From: Fretibacterium fastidiosum
GTDB taxonomy: Bacteria; Synergistota; Synergistia; Synergistales; Aminobacteriaceae
DNA: 64,000 nucleotides
NCBI RefSeq assembly: GCF_964642095.1
Contig: NZ_OZ209244.1
Coordinates: 496,001-560,000, forward strand
Direction of reading: 5' to 3'
The first letter of the stretch is position 1; every line of letters begins with the position of its first letter. The translations under genes were made by a program, and so were the position numbers. Below the pieces are notes generated by a model. It made no database searches, had not been told where the DNA came from, and worked only from the letters and a program-made list of their open reading frames with translations. Shown in pieces: positions 15,422 to 23,450 of the stretch.

Positions 15422-17256
15422 GCCCCGGCCTCGTCCAGGTAGGAGAGCACCAGGCCCGTGGCCACCGCGTTGCGCGGCCCTTCCGTCCCGCGGATGTTGC
15501 CGCGTCCCGCCACGACGCCGTACTGGGACAGGACCTGCGTCACCATGGGGGAGATCTCAAAGTCCATCGAGGACCCCCCGACCAGCACGACGAAGTCGAT
15601 CAGGCGGACGTTGCCCGCCGGCGCGACGCGCTCCAGGGCGCGAACCGCGTTCGCCGCGAAGACCTGCTGCTTTGCGCTGCGCCGGATGCTTCGGATGCGG
15701 TCCATCGGGACGTTGTTCAGAGGGAGGGGCTCCAGGTCCGTCTCGCTGTGCAGGAGGCAGACCCTGCCGAAGACGTGAGGGGGCAGCGGCTTGTCAAAGA
15801 AGCGCACCGTCCCGTCCTCGAGCCGGATGTTGTAGACGCTCTCCGCCTTGCAGAGGGGCGTCCGCTTGATGGACTCCGCCAGGTCCATGCTGTCGATGCC
15901 CAACTCGCTCGCGATGATCGTGTTCACCATCTGGCCCGCTCCGGCCAGGTGGATCAGGCTCTCCGAACCGTCCTCGCGCATGAAGGAGGCGTCCGTGCTG
16001 CCCGCCCCCATGTCCAGGATGGCCATGGGCTGCCGGGTCCCCGGCGTGGTGAGGGCGCCCTTGATCGCCATCTCCGCCTCGATGCCGCCGATCTCCACCT
16101 TCACGCGCAGGTCCGCCTCGATGGCGGCCGCGAGGCGCTGCATGGGCAGGTCCACCGTCTGCACCATCACCGCCAGGGCCACGCCGTTCTCCAGCGAGAA
16201 CTCCTCCGCCAGGCCCCCCACCACCTTCTGCGGCACCTGGGTGTCCACGGCCAGGAGGTCGCGGATGTGTACGTCCGCCAGGGGGATCTCCGTCAGGTTG
16301 GACATGGTGCGGCGCACGCGCTCCATCATGCCGCCGACGTTCGTCCCCGGCTCGCCGAAGACGTCCGAGATGGGCTGCGAGGCGGAGACGAGTTTCATGA
16401 TCTTCTCCGCCCCCTCGTCCACGGCGATGCCGCGCTTGCCGTTGGGGCCCGCGATGGTCAGCTCCCCCGCGGGGATGCGGCGCTCCTTCACCTCGCCGAG
16501 GGGCGTCCGGATCACCACGGCCGACCGGTTGCCGACCAGGGCGCGCGCCACCGGCACCACCTGGCGCGTCTCGTCCGGCGAGAGCCCGAAGATCGTCGCG
16601 ATGTCGTAGGGGTTGGCCAGGAGCTCCACCACCCTGCCCGGCGGGGCCACCTCCACGCAGGCCTGCATCCCCAGCGGCACGCGGTCGATGGCCCGCACCT
16701 CGTCCACGATGGGGATGGCGCGCGGAAGCCGGTTTGCGATGAGGACGCCGTCGTCGTTCCGGCAGATGGCGCAGGTAACGTCAACGCCGTGCTCCATGGC
16801 GGCGGCGATGCCCGCGGCCGCCCGCTCGTAGTCCACGGAGCCGGGGACCACGACGGTGCAGGCCCTGCCCGGAGCGCAGTTCGAGAGCCCGTCGAACGCC
16901 ACCGTCTCCCCCTGGCCGACGCCGACGCCGCCCGGAGTGGAGGGGTTGTGCCCGATCATGGTGGACTCCGTGATGATCGTCTCCGTCACGGTCTCCATGG
17001 CGACCTCCCCGATGACGGGGGCCGCCCGGTTGATGCGGATGAGGTCCACCCTGGAAAAGTCGTCGCGCCCCCACCCCGCCCTCTCCAGGGCCTCGGAGAG
17101 GGCGTTGCGGACGCCCAGGACGTTCTGCGTCGTCCCCTTGATGCCGGAGGTGTAGGCGATGGAGGAGGACAGGAAGCTCACCCGTCCGTCCTCCACGCGC
17201 CCAAGGGCGACTTCGGTCGTCGAGTTGCCGATATCGATACCCGCTATAACCGCCAT
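15418..17256 (-). CDS. pduG: Diol dehydratase reactivase large subunit (PduG)
   Basis: A 612-residue ATPase that reactivates diol dehydratase by releasing inactivated cobalamin. It has the actin-like phosphate loop VIAGIDIGNSTTEVALGRV at the start and the second one at AILDMGAGSTDASFM. Family blocks include GVGVGQGETVAFDGLSNCAP, TCAICRNDDGVLIANRLPRA and DFVVLVGGSSMDFEISPM. Length and order agree with DDR alpha. GAAGGAGG lies before the ATG. Confidence 0.95.
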   Translation of the reverse strand: MAVIAGIDIGNSTTEVALGRVEDGRVSFLSSSIAYTSGIKGTTQNVLGVRNALSEALERAGWGRDDFSRVDLIRINRAAPVIGEVAMETVTETIITESTMIGHNPSTPGGVGVGQGETVAFDGLSNCAPGRACTVVVPGSVDYERAAAGIAAAMEHGVDVTCAICRNDDGVLIANRLPRAIPIVDEVRAIDRVPLGMQACVEVAPPGRVVELLANPYDIATIFGLSPDETRQVVPVARALVGNRSAVVIRTPLGEVKERRIPAGELTIAGPNGKRGIAVDEGAEKIMKLVSASQPISDVFGEPGTNVGGMMERVRRTMSNLTEIPLADVHIRDLLAVDTQVPQKVVGGLAEEFSLENGVALAVMVQTVDLPMQRLAAAIEADLRVKVEIGGIEAEMAIKGALTTPGTRQPMAILDMGAGSTDASFMREDGSESLIHLAGAGQMVNTIIASELGIDSMDLAESIKRTPLCKAESVYNIRLEDGTVRFFDKPLPPHVFGRVCLLHSETDLEPLPLNNVPMDRIRSIRRSAKQQVFAANAVRALERVAPAGNVRLIDFVVLVGGSSMDFEISPMVTQVLSQYGVVAGRGNIRGTEGPRNAVATGLVLSYLDEAGA

Positions 17257-17339
17257 GGAACAGCCTCCTTCACCGGCAAACGTCCCCGCCGGCGCGGCCC
17301 GGTGGCCGCGCCGGCCCGGTCCGTGCGCGCGGACTTCGA

Positions 17340-17888
17340 TCAGGACTCCGGACGATCGCCGCGAAGGAGCTTGCGGCGCCTGTACACGTCGGCCGCCTCG
17401 CGGACGTGCGCCGCGCAGGTGTGCGCCTGATACTTGTCGTCCAGCTCGTCCGCGATGGCGATCAGCTCGTCGAACGTGGAGCGGTGGGGCCTGAGCGCGT
17501 TGTAGATCTCAAGCACCCGCTCGTCGGCAATGCGCGTCAGCTCGGCAGCGCGCCGCATGTTGCGTCCGATCTGGGGCCTCCCTGCGGACTCGGCCACCTG
17601 CGCCTGAAGCTCAAGGGCCTCCGGCGTGATGGTGAAGTCCTTGAACGTGGCCACGTCCTTCACCACGGCGTCCAGCGTCAGCTCGTCAAGCTTCTTGCCG
17701 GTGGGGGACCGGATCAGGTCCGGCCTGTTGGTCCCAAGGGGATAGTCCTTCGCCGTAACCCTGCCGTCCGACGTCTCTGGCCGCTGCGGCGCGGGCGCGC
17801 TCTCCGCAGGCGCGGAGCCGGAGGCCATGCCCTTCAGCACCTGCCGCACCATCTCAGCGATAACCTGTTCGTTCATCTCAGCCATCAT
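17340..17888 (-). CDS. pduE: Propanediol dehydratase small subunit (PduE)
   Basis: A 182-residue gamma subunit of B12-dependent diol dehydratase. The first 20 residues (MNEQVIAEMVRQVLKGMAS) are an amphipathic helix typical of cargo targeting. A Pro/Ala linker follows, then the conserved subunit domain with KDYPLGTNRPDLIRSPTGK, TLDAVVKDVATFKDFTITPE and QIGRNMRRAAELTRIADERV. ATG at 17888 is the first of three near starts (17888, 17885, 17876). Confidence 0.93.
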   Translation of the reverse strand: MMAEMNEQVIAEMVRQVLKGMASGSAPAESAPAPQRPETSDGRVTAKDYPLGTNRPDLIRSPTGKKLDELTLDAVVKDVATFKDFTITPEALELQAQVAESAGRPQIGRNMRRAAELTRIADERVLEIYNALRPHRSTFDELIAIADELDDKYQAHTCAAHVREAADVYRRRKLLRGDRPES

Positions 17889-17905
17889 CAGTCACCTTCC
17901 CTCAT

Positions 17906-18583
17906 CTACGCGATCTCGACCTTGAACTCCACGGGGGCCTTGGTGCGGTCGAGGAAGCTGGCCTCCTTGTTGTGGAGCAGGGCCGCGATGCCCTGGTAGC
18001 GCGGGCGGGCCATGGGGTCGTTGCGCGTCGGCACCGGCATGGGGTTCTCGCCCTTGGCGTACTTCGCCGCGTTCCGCCCGATCTGGCGGAAGACCTCCGC
18101 GTCCAGGAGCGGGCTCTGGGGGAAGAGCTCCAGGTTGGCCAGGGGGGCCAGCTCTCGCTGGTGGATGACGGCCGTGCCTCGCGAGAGGATGCCGATGCCG
18201 ATCCCGGACCCGGAGAGCCGGGCGCCGGCGTGGGCGATGAACGCGACGTCCGCCGTATGGTAGACCTTGACGACGCGGTGGTTGCAGCCCTCCTCCTCGA
18301 TCCCCGCGAACACCTGACGCAGCACCTCGGCGTGAGGGACGTCGATGATCGTGGCCTGAAACTCCGTGCCGAAAGCCGGCGGCAGCGCCACCACAACCTC
18401 CTTGGGGTCCGTGCCGCGTTTGGCGGGCCCCACCTCCGTGAAGCGGAGCCTCGCGCCGGCGGGCAGGGCTCCTCCGGCCGGCGACGCCGGAGCCGGCTCA
18501 GGCGTCGCCGGCGCGCCCTGAGCCGCGAACTCCGCGATGACCTCCTCTATGACCTTGCGGACAAGCTCTTCATTGACCTGCAT
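17906..18583 (-). CDS. pduD: Propanediol dehydratase medium subunit (PduD)
   Basis: A 225-residue beta subunit. It has an N-terminal targeting helix (NEELVRKVIEEVIAEFAAQ) and a Pro/Ala linker. The conserved domain contains LRFTEVGPAKRGTDPKEVVV, VPHAEVLRQVFAGIEEEGCN, VVKVYHTADVAFIAHAGARL and GTAVIHQRELAPL. It binds the B12 lower face together with PduC. It lies 15 nt after pduC. Confidence 0.94.
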   Translation of the reverse strand: MQVNEELVRKVIEEVIAEFAAQGAPATPEPAPASPAGGALPAGARLRFTEVGPAKRGTDPKEVVVALPPAFGTEFQATIIDVPHAEVLRQVFAGIEEEGCNHRVVKVYHTADVAFIAHAGARLSGSGIGIGILSRGTAVIHQRELAPLANLELFPQSPLLDAEVFRQIGRNAAKYAKGENPMPVPTRNDPMARPRYQGIAALLHNKEASFLDRTKAPVEFKVEIA

Positions 18584-18598
18584 CGTCTGTCCCTCCCC

Positions 18599-20272
18599 TT
18601 ATACGTCCTCAGGACGAATGGCCCACGGAATGTTCTTGATCTCCTCCCAGCGTTCGGGGGAGAGCTGGTAGCCGGTGCCCGGTCCCGTGTACGTGTTGGG
18701 ATCGTTGACGGCGCTCCAGACGTAGCCGTCCTTCGCGACCCAGGAAGAAGTCTGCAGGTAGTCCCCGGAGATGCGCTGCTTCAGCATCATCAGGACGTTC
18801 TTCGCGATGTCCTCAAAGCCGCCCTTCGCAAGCGCCTTCACGACGCTCGCGCCGTTGATGCCCTCCTTCAGCAGCCGCTCAGCCGCCTTGAGGTCCTCGG
18901 GGATGTTGCGCGGCGTGATGTCCTTGCTGCCGTTGGCGTAGGTCGCCAGCTCGACCTCTTCGTCCGTGATGGGCGGGAAGCCCAACTCCCTGTAGACGGC
19001 CTGAAGGGCGCGGGCGGCCTTGTTTCGGACCGCGACGACGTCCGCCTCCAGCACCGGACGGTTGCCGCCGTCCACCTTGAAGTCGCGCTGCAGCGCCAGG
19101 TAGTCGTCCTCGTCCTCGATGTCCCAGTTCGAGCCCGCGAACATGTTGTCGTAGTTCGGCACGCCGGAGTAGCCGGAGAACACGAAGTCCGTCCCGGCAA
19201 AGAACTGAGGCATGGTGCGGGCCGTGCGGCGCAGGTCGGAGTGGGAGAAGGTCTGGTCGTTCCCGGAGGCCACCTCGAGGTCCAGGGCGGTGGTCACCAG
19301 GTTCTCCGCGGCGACCGCGCGCAGCCCGGAGGGGACGGCGCCCGGAACGCCGATGCAGGAGATGGAGCCGTTCTGCAGCCCCTGCACGCCCGCGCCCTTC
19401 GTCAGCATGATGCAGAGGACCTCGAGGTACAACATGGACTTGCCCTCGGCGGCGCCCATCTGCACCTCGCTCCCCGTCCCGGAGGTGAAGCGCATCTTGA
19501 GGCCGCGGGAGGCGTAGCAGGAGGCCAGGAAGGCCTTGGACCACGGGGTGTCGTCGCCGTCGATGAACACGTTCTCCGTACCGTAGACGGAGATCGTCTC
19601 CGCGTAGGCCGTCAGGCCCCTCATGCCGATCTGAAGCTCGAAGGCCTCCTCGAGGGAGCACTGCGTCAGCGTGCCGGGCCGGCCCGTCTGAGAGCCGATG
19701 AGCAGGGAAAGGGCGTTCAGGGGCGCATAGCGCACGACGGCTACCGTCGTCTCCACCTCGAGGAAGCCGCGCAGGGCGCCCTCGGCCGCGTCCGCCACCA
19801 GGAGCACGGGGTTGTCCGTCGCGCTCGTGATGTGCGCCTGGTTTCCGGGCTTCCCGCGGGTGCGCATCTTGTGCATGGCCAGGATGATCTCCGCGATGTC
19901 CAGCTTGTCCATCACGCCGGCGATCTTGGCAGGCGTCAGGCCCTGCATGACCTTCGTGCACTCCGTGCGCGGGACGTTGATGTCCACCAGCATGTGGGCG
20001 ATCTCCTGCTCGCTCATGGCCATGGCCTTGGGGGCCATGGCGAGGTCGATCGCGTAGTCCGCCACGAACTGCTCGTTCATGTTGAAGTCCTCGCGGCGCA
20101 CCCCGTCCATCTCCACGACCTTGCCGTTCTCGATCTTGATGGAGGGCTTGGGGTCGTTGGGGCTGCCCATGGCGTAGAGGCCGACGTCAACCCACTCGCC
20201 GATGAATCCATCCTTGTGGACCGGCCGGTTTTCGAGGACTTCAAACCGCTTGTTGCGTTTTGTCTTCGGCAA
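18599..20272 (-). CDS. pduC: Propanediol/glycerol dehydratase large subunit (PduC)
   Basis: A 557-residue catalytic subunit of adenosylcobalamin-dependent diol dehydratase, which converts 1,2-propanediol to propionaldehyde. Active-site blocks are visible: QAHITSATDNPV, ADAAEGALRGFLEVETTVA, GLTAYAETISVYGTENVFID, KMRFTSGTGSEVQMG, GVQGLQNGSISCIGVPGAVP and SGNDQTFSHSDLRRTART. It starts with TTG at 20272 behind GGAGGTGA; no ATG is suitably placed. The sequence does not distinguish diol from glycerol as the main substrate; the operon favours propanediol. Confidence 0.96.
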   Translation of the reverse strand: MPKTKRNKRFEVLENRPVHKDGFIGEWVDVGLYAMGSPNDPKPSIKIENGKVVEMDGVRREDFNMNEQFVADYAIDLAMAPKAMAMSEQEIAHMLVDINVPRTECTKVMQGLTPAKIAGVMDKLDIAEIILAMHKMRTRGKPGNQAHITSATDNPVLLVADAAEGALRGFLEVETTVAVVRYAPLNALSLLIGSQTGRPGTLTQCSLEEAFELQIGMRGLTAYAETISVYGTENVFIDGDDTPWSKAFLASCYASRGLKMRFTSGTGSEVQMGAAEGKSMLYLEVLCIMLTKGAGVQGLQNGSISCIGVPGAVPSGLRAVAAENLVTTALDLEVASGNDQTFSHSDLRRTARTMPQFFAGTDFVFSGYSGVPNYDNMFAGSNWDIEDEDDYLALQRDFKVDGGNRPVLEADVVAVRNKAARALQAVYRELGFPPITDEEVELATYANGSKDITPRNIPEDLKAAERLLKEGINGASVVKALAKGGFEDIAKNVLMMLKQRISGDYLQTSSWVAKDGYVWSAVNDPNTYTGPGTGYQLSPERWEEIKNIPWAIRPEDV

Positions 20273-20307
20273 AACAGTTCACCTCCACGTACTCGCGCCC
20301 TGACGCG

Positions 20308-21114
20308 CTAAATGTAGGAGACCGAAGCGGACTTCGGCTCCGACCCCATGGCGCCCAGGAGCTTCAGCCCCACGTCGCGCGCGGCGCGGATGGCCTGGCG
20401 CACGGCGCCGGAGTCGCCCGTGATCGAGATGAACGCCTCGTTCGTGTAGGACGTCTTGGACGGGGAGGCGTAGGAGAGGACCTCCACCTCGGCCGCCTTC
20501 ACCGCCGTATCGCAGATGACGACGCCGATGCCCGCCGGAGCGCCCAGCACAAGCCCGTAGGCCTTGCCGAGGGGGCCGCCCAGGCCCTTGTTCACGGCGT
20601 AGCTGGCGCGCGCGGTGTACTGCAGCTCGAGGTACCCCACCTCGTTGCCCCACACGTCGCCGAAGTAGTTCTGGACGTTGGAGAGCGCCACCTCGACGGC
20701 CCTGCGGGCGTCCGAAACGTCCTCTGCGCCCAGCAGGATGAGGCAGCCGTGGCCCGCGCCGCCCTCGGTGTCACGCGGCAGCTCGATGGAGAGCACCTCG
20801 GTATTCGTGGCCTTGACCGCCTCGTCCGTCGCCATGATCTGAGGGCCGGCGCCGACGCGGTCGGAGATGATGCCGATGGAGCGGTACTTCGGGTCGAGCC
20901 CCATGACCTGGTGCAGGATGGGGTCCACGTTGGCGATGACCGCGCCCATGGTGTGGCCCTGGGCCGTGCCGACGAACTCCGTCACCCCGATGTTGGCGAA
21001 GCAGGGCTCCACGCCGGCCGACGCCTTCTCAGCTCCAGGGGCCGCGGGAGCGGGGGTGTCGCCCAGCCTCTTCATCACTGCATCCATAACCTGATTTACC
21101 ATGTCCTTATCCAT
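20308..21114 (-). CDS. pduB: Trimeric tandem-BMC shell protein PduB
   Basis: A 268-residue shell protein with two permuted BMC domains, the PduB/EtuB type forming trimeric facets with a gated pore. The N-terminus has a helix DMVNQVMDAVMKRLGD and an Ala/Pro linker that in PduB anchors the cargo. Domain landmarks are EFVGTAQGHTMGAVIANVDP, GIISDRVGAGPQIMATDEAV, GLVLGAPAGIGVVICDTAVK and YTNEAFISITGDSGAV. AAGGAGGGG precedes the ATG. Confidence 0.94.
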   Translation of the reverse strand: MDKDMVNQVMDAVMKRLGDTPAPAAPGAEKASAGVEPCFANIGVTEFVGTAQGHTMGAVIANVDPILHQVMGLDPKYRSIGIISDRVGAGPQIMATDEAVKATNTEVLSIELPRDTEGGAGHGCLILLGAEDVSDARRAVEVALSNVQNYFGDVWGNEVGYLELQYTARASYAVNKGLGGPLGKAYGLVLGAPAGIGVVICDTAVKAAEVEVLSYASPSKTSYTNEAFISITGDSGAVRQAIRAARDVGLKLLGAMGSEPKSASVSYI

Positions 21115-21167
21115 AACTCACCCCTCCTTAAAATCGAGAACCGTGCATTATCCCGCTCGAGAGGGGA

Positions 21168-21449
21168 CTACTCCCCGGACTTGGGAAGAAGCTTTTCCGT
21201 GTCGGAGTGGGGTCTTGGGATCACGTGGACCGACACGACCTCGCCAACGCGCTTCGCCGCAGCCGCGCCGGCGTCGACGGCGGCCTTCACCGCGCCCACG
21301 TCGCCGCGGACCATGACGGTCACGTAGGCGGAGCCGATCTTCTCGTACCCGATCAGGTGGACGTTCGCCGCCTTCACCATGGCGTCTGCGGCCTCGATGG
21401 CCCCAACCAAACCGCGGGTTTCGATCATTCCAAGAGCTTCACCGTTCAT
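21168..21449 (-). CDS. BMC hexameric shell protein (PduA/PduJ type)
   Basis: A 93-residue canonical hexamer-forming shell protein: ALGMIETRGLVGAIEAADAM, VKAANVHLIGYEKIGSAYVT, VRGDVGAVKAAVDAGA, and VHVIPRPHSDTEKLLP at the end. The order next to pduB matches pduA, and the C-terminal sequence resembles both PduA and PduJ, so I leave the symbol open. GAGGAGG precedes the ATG. Confidence 0.94.
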   Translation of the reverse strand: MNGEALGMIETRGLVGAIEAADAMVKAANVHLIGYEKIGSAYVTVMVRGDVGAVKAAVDAGAAAAKRVGEVVSVHVIPRPHSDTEKLLPKSGE

Positions 21450-21452
21450 AAA

Positions 21453-21905
21453 CTACCGCACCTCCTCAAAGTATTTGTTGATGCAATCCCTGAGAGCCTC
21501 CACGCCCTCCCCCGTCACGGAGGAGACCATAAATACCTCCCTGGCGCCAGCCTGAATCAGCATCCGCCTGGCATGGTCCAGGCTTTTGGGGTCCGCGATG
21601 TCCGCCTTCGTCACGACGCCGATGGCGTGGGCCCTGAGGACCGCGGCGATCTGCGGCGGGAACGACGAATGCTTCAGCGGGTCCATCAGCAGCAGGACCA
21701 CCTCCGCCTTGGCGGAAAGCGACATGAACGTGTTCTTGAAGATCGGGGACTCCAGGAACTCCCCCGGCGTGTCGATGCACTCCGGCGTGAAGCACACCGC
21801 CTCCGTCTTCGTGACGGGGCCGCTCAGGTACCCCATGGCCGTCATGAGCGTCGTCTTGCCGGCGCCGCTGCGGCCGATGACCATGATGCGGCGGGGGCGG
21901 CTCAT
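21453..21905 (-). CDS. PduV/EutP-family small GTPase
   Basis: A 151-residue Ras-like protein with P-loop IMVIGRSGAGKTTLMTAMGY, a switch region CIDTPGEFLESPIFKNTFM, and a TKAD base-recognition motif in AIGVVTKADIADP. PduV is found on the compartment surface and links it to the cell interior; EutP is the homologue in eut operons. The start at 21905 overlaps the stop of the upstream gene (ATGA), and the longer upstream frame has no homology. Confidence 0.9.
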   Translation of the reverse strand: MSRPRRIMVIGRSGAGKTTLMTAMGYLSGPVTKTEAVCFTPECIDTPGEFLESPIFKNTFMSLSAKAEVVLLLMDPLKHSSFPPQIAAVLRAHAIGVVTKADIADPKSLDHARRMLIQAGAREVFMVSSVTGEGVEALRDCINKYFEEVR

Positions 21906-22289
21906 GAGTGGGTGATGGGGGCCGGGAAGAAGCCGAGGATGTCCTTCAGCGACTGGACGGTGGCCCGCAGCGCCGTCTCGACCGCGGACACCTCCCCCGT
22001 GAACAGGAGGCACCCCGTGAAGCGGTCCACGAACTCGATGTTGACCGTCGCGGACTTGGACGCGATGTCCGCCGCGATGATGGACCCCTCGCCCGGCGTG
22101 ATGGTCATGAGCCCCAGCGCCCCAGGATGGTCCACGCCGACGGAGGAGCACAGGGACTTCCTGGGGTTGCGGATCACGTGGGCCAGCGTCACCTGCTTGC
22201 CCGGAACGTACTCCAGGGTCCCGCGAAAGTTTCCGGAGGAGCCGCGTTCCTCCACCGCGTCCTCCCTCTGAAACGGCGAATCCGGCATC
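21902..22289 (-). CDS. BMC shell protein PduU/EutS type (permuted)
   Basis: A 128-residue circularly permuted shell protein, first gene of the operon. Family segments are LEYVPGKQVTLAHVIRNPRK, HPGALGLMTITPGEGSIIAA, DIASKSATVNIEFVDRFTGC and LLFTGEVSAVETALRA. The start at 22289 follows AAGGAGAGGGGATAGCG. The frame continues upstream into the riboswitch without homology and is not coding there. The N-terminus carries about 18 extra polar residues. Confidence 0.9.
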
Positions 22290-22325
22290 GCTATCCCCTC
22301 TCCTTCCTCAACGCCCCGACATATA

Positions 22326-22387
22326 AAAAAGGGCACTGCCGAAGTCATCGGCGCACAAACGCACGCCATGACACTCAGCAGCGCCCC
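22326..22387 (-). terminator. Riboswitch expression-platform terminator of the pdu operon
   Basis: On the - strand, GGGCGCTGCTGAGTGTCAT can pair with ATGACTTCGGCAGTGCCC (with a few G-U pairs), followed directly by TTTTTT. It lies between the cobalamin aptamer and the first shell gene, the position of a ligand-controlled intrinsic terminator. No coding sequence overlaps it. Confidence 0.82.
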
Positions 22388-22407
22388 GAACTCCTCGCGG
22401 GAGGCTG

Positions 22408-22562
22408 CACTATGCCGCATGGATCGGTCTCCTGGCTCGTCTTCACCCTCGGCTGCCCCTTCCCGAAACGCTCAGTGGCACGGCAGCTTCGTCAGACTTA
22501 CAGTGGCGGGCCCGCCCCGGAATCTCACCGGACTTCCCATAACATCGATGCGGCACAACTCT
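22408..22562 (-). promoter_or_regulatory. Adenosylcobalamin riboswitch aptamer
   Basis: Read on the - strand, the sequence carries the conserved cobalamin elements in order: GGGAAGTCCGGTGAGATTCC, then GGGCGGGCCCGCCACTGTAA, then a variable arm, then GAGCCAGGAGACC. An outer helix is formed by TGCCGCAT (22548-22555 on +, as complement) and ATGCGGCA (22413-22420 as complement). The target is the pdu operon, whose dehydratase needs coenzyme B12; ligand binding is expected to change readthrough at the adjacent terminator. Confidence 0.95.
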
Positions 22563-22628
22563 GACCCCGGCGCGCACTCGCGCGCCGAATCCCAACCCGG
22601 TCCTTCTTTGCTGTAACGATTCAAAGTT

Positions 22629-22657
22629 AGTATACAAAGTTTCCTTTTGTGTGTCAA
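22629..22657 (-). promoter_or_regulatory. Sigma70-type promoter of the pdu operon
   Basis: TTGACA at 22652-22657 (read as complement) and TATACT at 22629-22634 are separated by exactly 17 bp. Transcription would start near 22621, about 60 nt before the riboswitch aptamer. Confidence 0.85.
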
Positions 22658-22899
22658 CCTCGCCGAGGCGCTTTGCGGGGCCCGGCCCGAACGAGGGCGG
22701 CTGCGCGATAATCAAAACGTCGAAGGAGGGGTAATACCAATCCCTCGATCATCCCCTGCACTCAGAGGCAGCTCGAAGGGGGCGCCTTAGACTCCACACG
22801 CCCCCCGATCTCGTCCCTCCGAACCTCACGCCCCTTCCCGTCAGCGACGATTCCGTCCGACGGCCGGCGTCCTGAGGGCGCACAATCAGCGTTTTCCCC
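22658..22899. other. Intergenic region between divergent pdu and dfx promoters
   Basis: About 240 bp without a supported gene. Short frames on the - strand have no ribosome site or homology. I see no clear operator palindrome. A regulator of the pdu operon could bind here but none is shown by the sequence. Confidence 0.4.
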
Positions 22900-22928
22900 T
22901 TGTCCGGAAGTCGGGTTTCCGATACACT
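22900..22928 (+). promoter_or_regulatory. Probable promoter of the desulfoferrodoxin gene
   Basis: TTGTCC (22900-22905), 17-bp spacer, TACACT (22923-22928), about 67 bp before the gene start. Confidence 0.55.
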
Positions 22929-22994
22929 GAAAACCACAGGCTCCGCGGGCGGAATGCCGCCCTGCGGGTCCGATCACGATGGGGGGAATATGTC

Positions 22995-23360
22995 ATGGAA
23001 CTGCTGAACGTCTGCAAGTGCGCGAAGTGCGGCAACATGGTGGAGGTGCTTCACGTGGGCGGCGGCACGCTGTCGTGCTGCGGAAAGCCCATGAAGGTCA
23101 TGGCGGAGAACTCCACGGACGCGGCCCAGGAGAAGCACGTGCCCGTCCGGGAAGGCGTGAACATCAAGGTGGGCAGCGCGGTCCATCCCATGGAGGCGGA
23201 CCACTACATCGAGTGGATCGAGGTCATCAACGGTGAGCGCGTCTGCCGCTGCTTCCTTAAGCCAGGCGAGAAGCCCGAAGCCGCCTTCGACAGCGCGGAG
23301 CCGGGCGCCACAGCACGCGAGTACTGCAACAAGCACGGGCTCTGGAAGGCGCAGATCTAA
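22995..23360 (+). CDS. dfx: Desulfoferrodoxin (superoxide reductase)
   Basis: A 121-residue two-iron protein that reduces superoxide to peroxide in anaerobes. The N-terminal desulforedoxin knuckle has CAKC and the CC pair in LSCCGKPMKV, binding the first iron. The catalytic iron is held by His in EKHVPV, two His in AVHPMEADHYIEWIEV, and Cys and His in EYCNKHGLW. Start ATG at 22995 follows GGGGGGA. A monocistronic unit closed by a terminator. Confidence 0.95.
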   Translation: MELLNVCKCAKCGNMVEVLHVGGGTLSCCGKPMKVMAENSTDAAQEKHVPVREGVNIKVGSAVHPMEADHYIEWIEVINGERVCRCFLKPGEKPEAAFDSAEPGATAREYCNKHGLWKAQI

Positions 23361-23397
23361 GCGCTTCAAGACGGCCCATTCAAACAGCAAATTACGT

Positions 23398-23433
23398 AAG
23401 GGGGACGGCCGTCGCCGTTCCCCTTCCTTCAAT
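23398..23433 (+). terminator. Terminator after desulfoferrodoxin
   Basis: AAGGGGGACGGC pairs with GCCGTTCCCCTT around a 4-nt loop. A moderately T-rich tail (CCTTCAATTTT) follows. Confidence 0.65.
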
Positions 23434-23450
23434 TTTGGGAGGCGATCACG

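Noticed and set aside
17972..20311. 779-codon + strand ORF over pduC and pduD
   Set aside because: Antisense shadow of strongly recognised pdu genes; composition is Arg/His/Gly-rich as expected for a GC-rich shadow frame.
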